Assembly (NCBI GenBank): GCA_023846275.1
Contig: CM043868.1
Coordinates: forward strand, 1,073,153-1,137,152
Source: Vanilla planifolia
Taxonomy: Eukaryota > Streptophyta > Magnoliopsida > Asparagales > Orchidaceae
Reading direction: 5' to 3'
DNA length: 64,000 bases
In this document: in pieces, positions 61,621-64,000 of the stretch
Position numbering within the stretch: position 1 is the stretch's first letter
How the letters are laid out: each line of letters opens with the position of its first letter
Position numbers and translations under genes: made by a program
The notes under the pieces: model-generated
Seen by the model: the letters and a program-made list of their open reading frames with translations, nothing else
What the model was told of the DNA's origin: nothing
Databases searched by the model: none

Positions 61621-64000
61621 TTCAAGAGGTGAAAATCTCTTGCATTACACTTAAATGTAAATAAGAAATTGAAATCAATTATTTTGCCACAATCTTAATG
61701 CTTTAGTCTAGGTTTGAGTAAGAATATAAGCCATGTACAATACCATTCTTGATCATGGACCTTGGGTTGATGGAAAATTGTGAAGTGCTTGACTTACATT
61801 GCTTAAAATTTCTTATTAAGCTCTAAATTGAGTCATAAGAATTAATGCATATGTGAACCTAAGTTTTTTTTGTCAAAATCTTGTTTGTTTTTTTGCACAA
61901 ACTTGAATGATCATGATGAAGATAAGGAGTTGCTACAATGTTAGGATTTGTTTTAAGAAACTTCATAAAGTATTAATGTTGAAAGCAGGCTAGCAAAAAG
62001 TGTTATTTTATGATTTTATTAATAATTCCTTCATTAATTTATGATGTATATTAGTTATAACTTATGGCTTGTTAAAGATAAAAATATTAAATTATAAGTA
62101 CCCTTAATGATCATATGGATTGTGATTAAGATTAACTAGCACATGTTTGATCATTATTAATATTTTTAGCATAGATGGGTTACCAAATTTTATGCTAACA
62201 AGAAAATTAATTAAGTTATTTTTCTTGGAAATACTATCATGCATACAAATTAAGAAAACTATGACTTGTGCAACAAAGAAATAACATGCTATCATGCTTT
62301 TTATAGTTGATAAAATTTTGTGGAAGTATTATTACCAATATGCATTTAATACAACTTGGAAGATTTAAAGCCATTATACATTCCAATGTAGAATTAAACT
62401 TTATACAATTCTAGTTAATTAAGAATCCTTAGTTTGAACAATTAAGGACATTCTTCTTTAACTATGCCATAAGACCACATTATGACTTAAGCAAGGTGTT
62501 TCTAAACAAAACAAAACATATGATTGAAGTTTACAATCAATTAAGGTTGAATTCTTAGGATATGCCTTGAAGTTTACTAAAAGGGCTTTACTATTTGATT
62601 TTGATTGTACTGCAAGAAAAATCCTTAAACAAAAACTGATGGTTTAGGGTGATGGGAGCTCTTGAGTTTTGTTTTGAGAGGGATTGGAAGCCTCGTCTAT
62701 GTGCTAAAAGAAGTGTAGGATTACTTAATTAGGTTTGGTTGTAGGAAGATTTTAACTTAAAAATATCATCATAAATATTCTAAGTTTGACTATTGCAATG
62801 CCTAAGATTTATGGAATTTGTTTAGTTGAAAAACCAAGCAAAATGGACATTTGAGTTATCAAAAAGGGGTTGGAAGTGTTAGGTTAGTGAAGGTGATGAG
62901 TGTATGGTATAGAATTGAATTTGTACTATAACAAAGACCTAGAACATGGACATTAAATGACTTCCAATTTAAGTGCGCACACGACTTTCTTGTAGGGAGA
63001 CTTGAGTGGCTTGAGTCAAACCATGAATAATGCTAGGGGAGGTTTAGTTCTTGGTTAATTGTAGCAAAAAACATTGGGTTAGCATGAATAAGAGTAGAAA
63101 ACTAAGAAGGAATTTAACCTAGCTAATAGGCTTTGTTTGCTTATACTAGATTTGTGAAATTATAGAATGGGTGAAGTGAAACTTGGATTATGAATTTAAA
63201 ATGTTGAAGATTTTGAATTTAGAAGTATTAAATTTGAAATATGAATACCTTAGGTTGGAAATTTGAATAATGGTTAAGGTTAAGAACCCTAGTTAGGATT
63301 ATAGGTCGATTAGGACTTAAAAGAGCTTTGAAAATATAAGAATAGCTTAGGAATTGGGTTAGTAAAAATATCAATGATTAAGGTTATACATGAAATAAAC
63401 TTTAAAGTAAGAATTATAGTTGAAGAATGAATATAATGTACCAGGTGAAGCATCAAGCACACTTAGAATGATGCCACAAATACATAATGTACTTAGTTAG
63501 ATGATGAATGAAAGTTGATTGAGATGGAGACCTCAATTTTAGACTAAGGAGTGGTGATCAACTCAGTGAAAGGACCAATGATCACATTGATTTTAGATGA
63601 ACCCTAATGGATTAATATGTGAGATCATGTGTAGCATAGAATAGGCTTGTAGGCCATGGATCAACACCTTAAATGATGGTATGAGTTATGTATGTGGCTG
63701 AAGAGAGGCCTTTTAGATAGTTGAATTTCTCAAATTTGCATGTGAGATAAGAGAGTCCCTAGCAAAACTCAAGTGAACCCAAGTTAAGGATTATATACTT
63801 TTAGTTAAAGGGTTAGAGTCATGGTTTTATAACTTGAATAATTACTCAAATAAACCATAAAAATTAGCTAAGAATCCTTGTTGAAGATATAGGTGAGGAT
63901 TAAACATATATGAAATTTGAAAGGGATAGTTACCATAGATAGGCACATTAGAGTTTAGTAAAAACCTTGGTTGGCTTAGATAGTAGAGTATCATTTTGAG
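61621..64000. other. Unassigned AT-rich DNA
   Basis: No coding domain or repeat pair is recognised. From about 62600 to the end the plus strand is purine-rich with many TTAGG / AGGTTA-like phrases, suggestive of a decayed LTR or gag region but not diagnostic. Confidence 0.4.

Overview
This window looks like nuclear DNA from a flowering plant: it is very AT-rich, nearly free of genes, and packed with old, heavily decayed retrotransposons. One protein-coding gene can be supported with confidence, an intact single-exon INTS3 (Integrator subunit 3) homolog at 27234-28673 on the plus strand. Its 5' half is clearly GC-richer than its 3' half, a trend most often seen in monocots. The species cannot be fixed from the sequence. 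A monocot with old, decayed repeats (for example a palm) is a guess.

Layout. 1-2.5 kb: nothing recognised. 3.9-8.2 kb: decayed plus-strand Ty3/gypsy pol (RT, RNase H, integrase), with its integrase split by a fragment of an LTR family seen again downstream. 8.2-13 kb: LTR-like and unassigned AT-rich DNA. 13.05-24.17 kb: a minus-strand Ty3/gypsy element (element B). A smaller gag/protease-only element (element C, TSD AATAG) sits inside its left LTR, and a stray piece of a C-type LTR sits inside its body. 24.2-27 kb: unassigned, with a pyrimidine-rich tract. 27.2-28.7 kb: INTS3. 28.7-32.2 kb: unassigned, with one unrecognised 136-codon reading frame on the minus strand.

32217-34875 and 46337-49452 hold two large, GC-rich, LTR-like units in opposite orientations. 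Both have TGTTA...TAACA ends and a perfect 5-bp target-site duplication (GCTAC and CAAAG), so they are best read as solo LTRs of one large-LTR family. The second is nested in the right-hand LTR of a minus-strand Ty3/gypsy element (element A, 39332-50117). Its LTR edges, primer-binding site, polypurine tract, gag, RT and integrase traces can all be located. Element A appears to interrupt an older LTR-like sequence, making three layers. 51-58 kb is unassigned. 58.0-58.45 kb looks like a piece of LTR with a TATA box. 58.48-60.0 kb is a minus-strand LINE remnant with endonuclease and RT motifs. 60-64 kb is unassigned.

How it fits together: every transposon reading frame seen is broken by stops and frameshifts, so none looks able to make its proteins. 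The host gene sits in a short, less repetitive stretch between blocks of nested elements. I found no new biological system. What merits a second look is the nested architecture, the inverted pair of solo LTRs with internal repeat polymorphism, the palindromic motif arrays in the LTRs, and the unrecognised reading frame at 31159-31584. All alignments were done by eye, so edges without a stated duplication are approximate.
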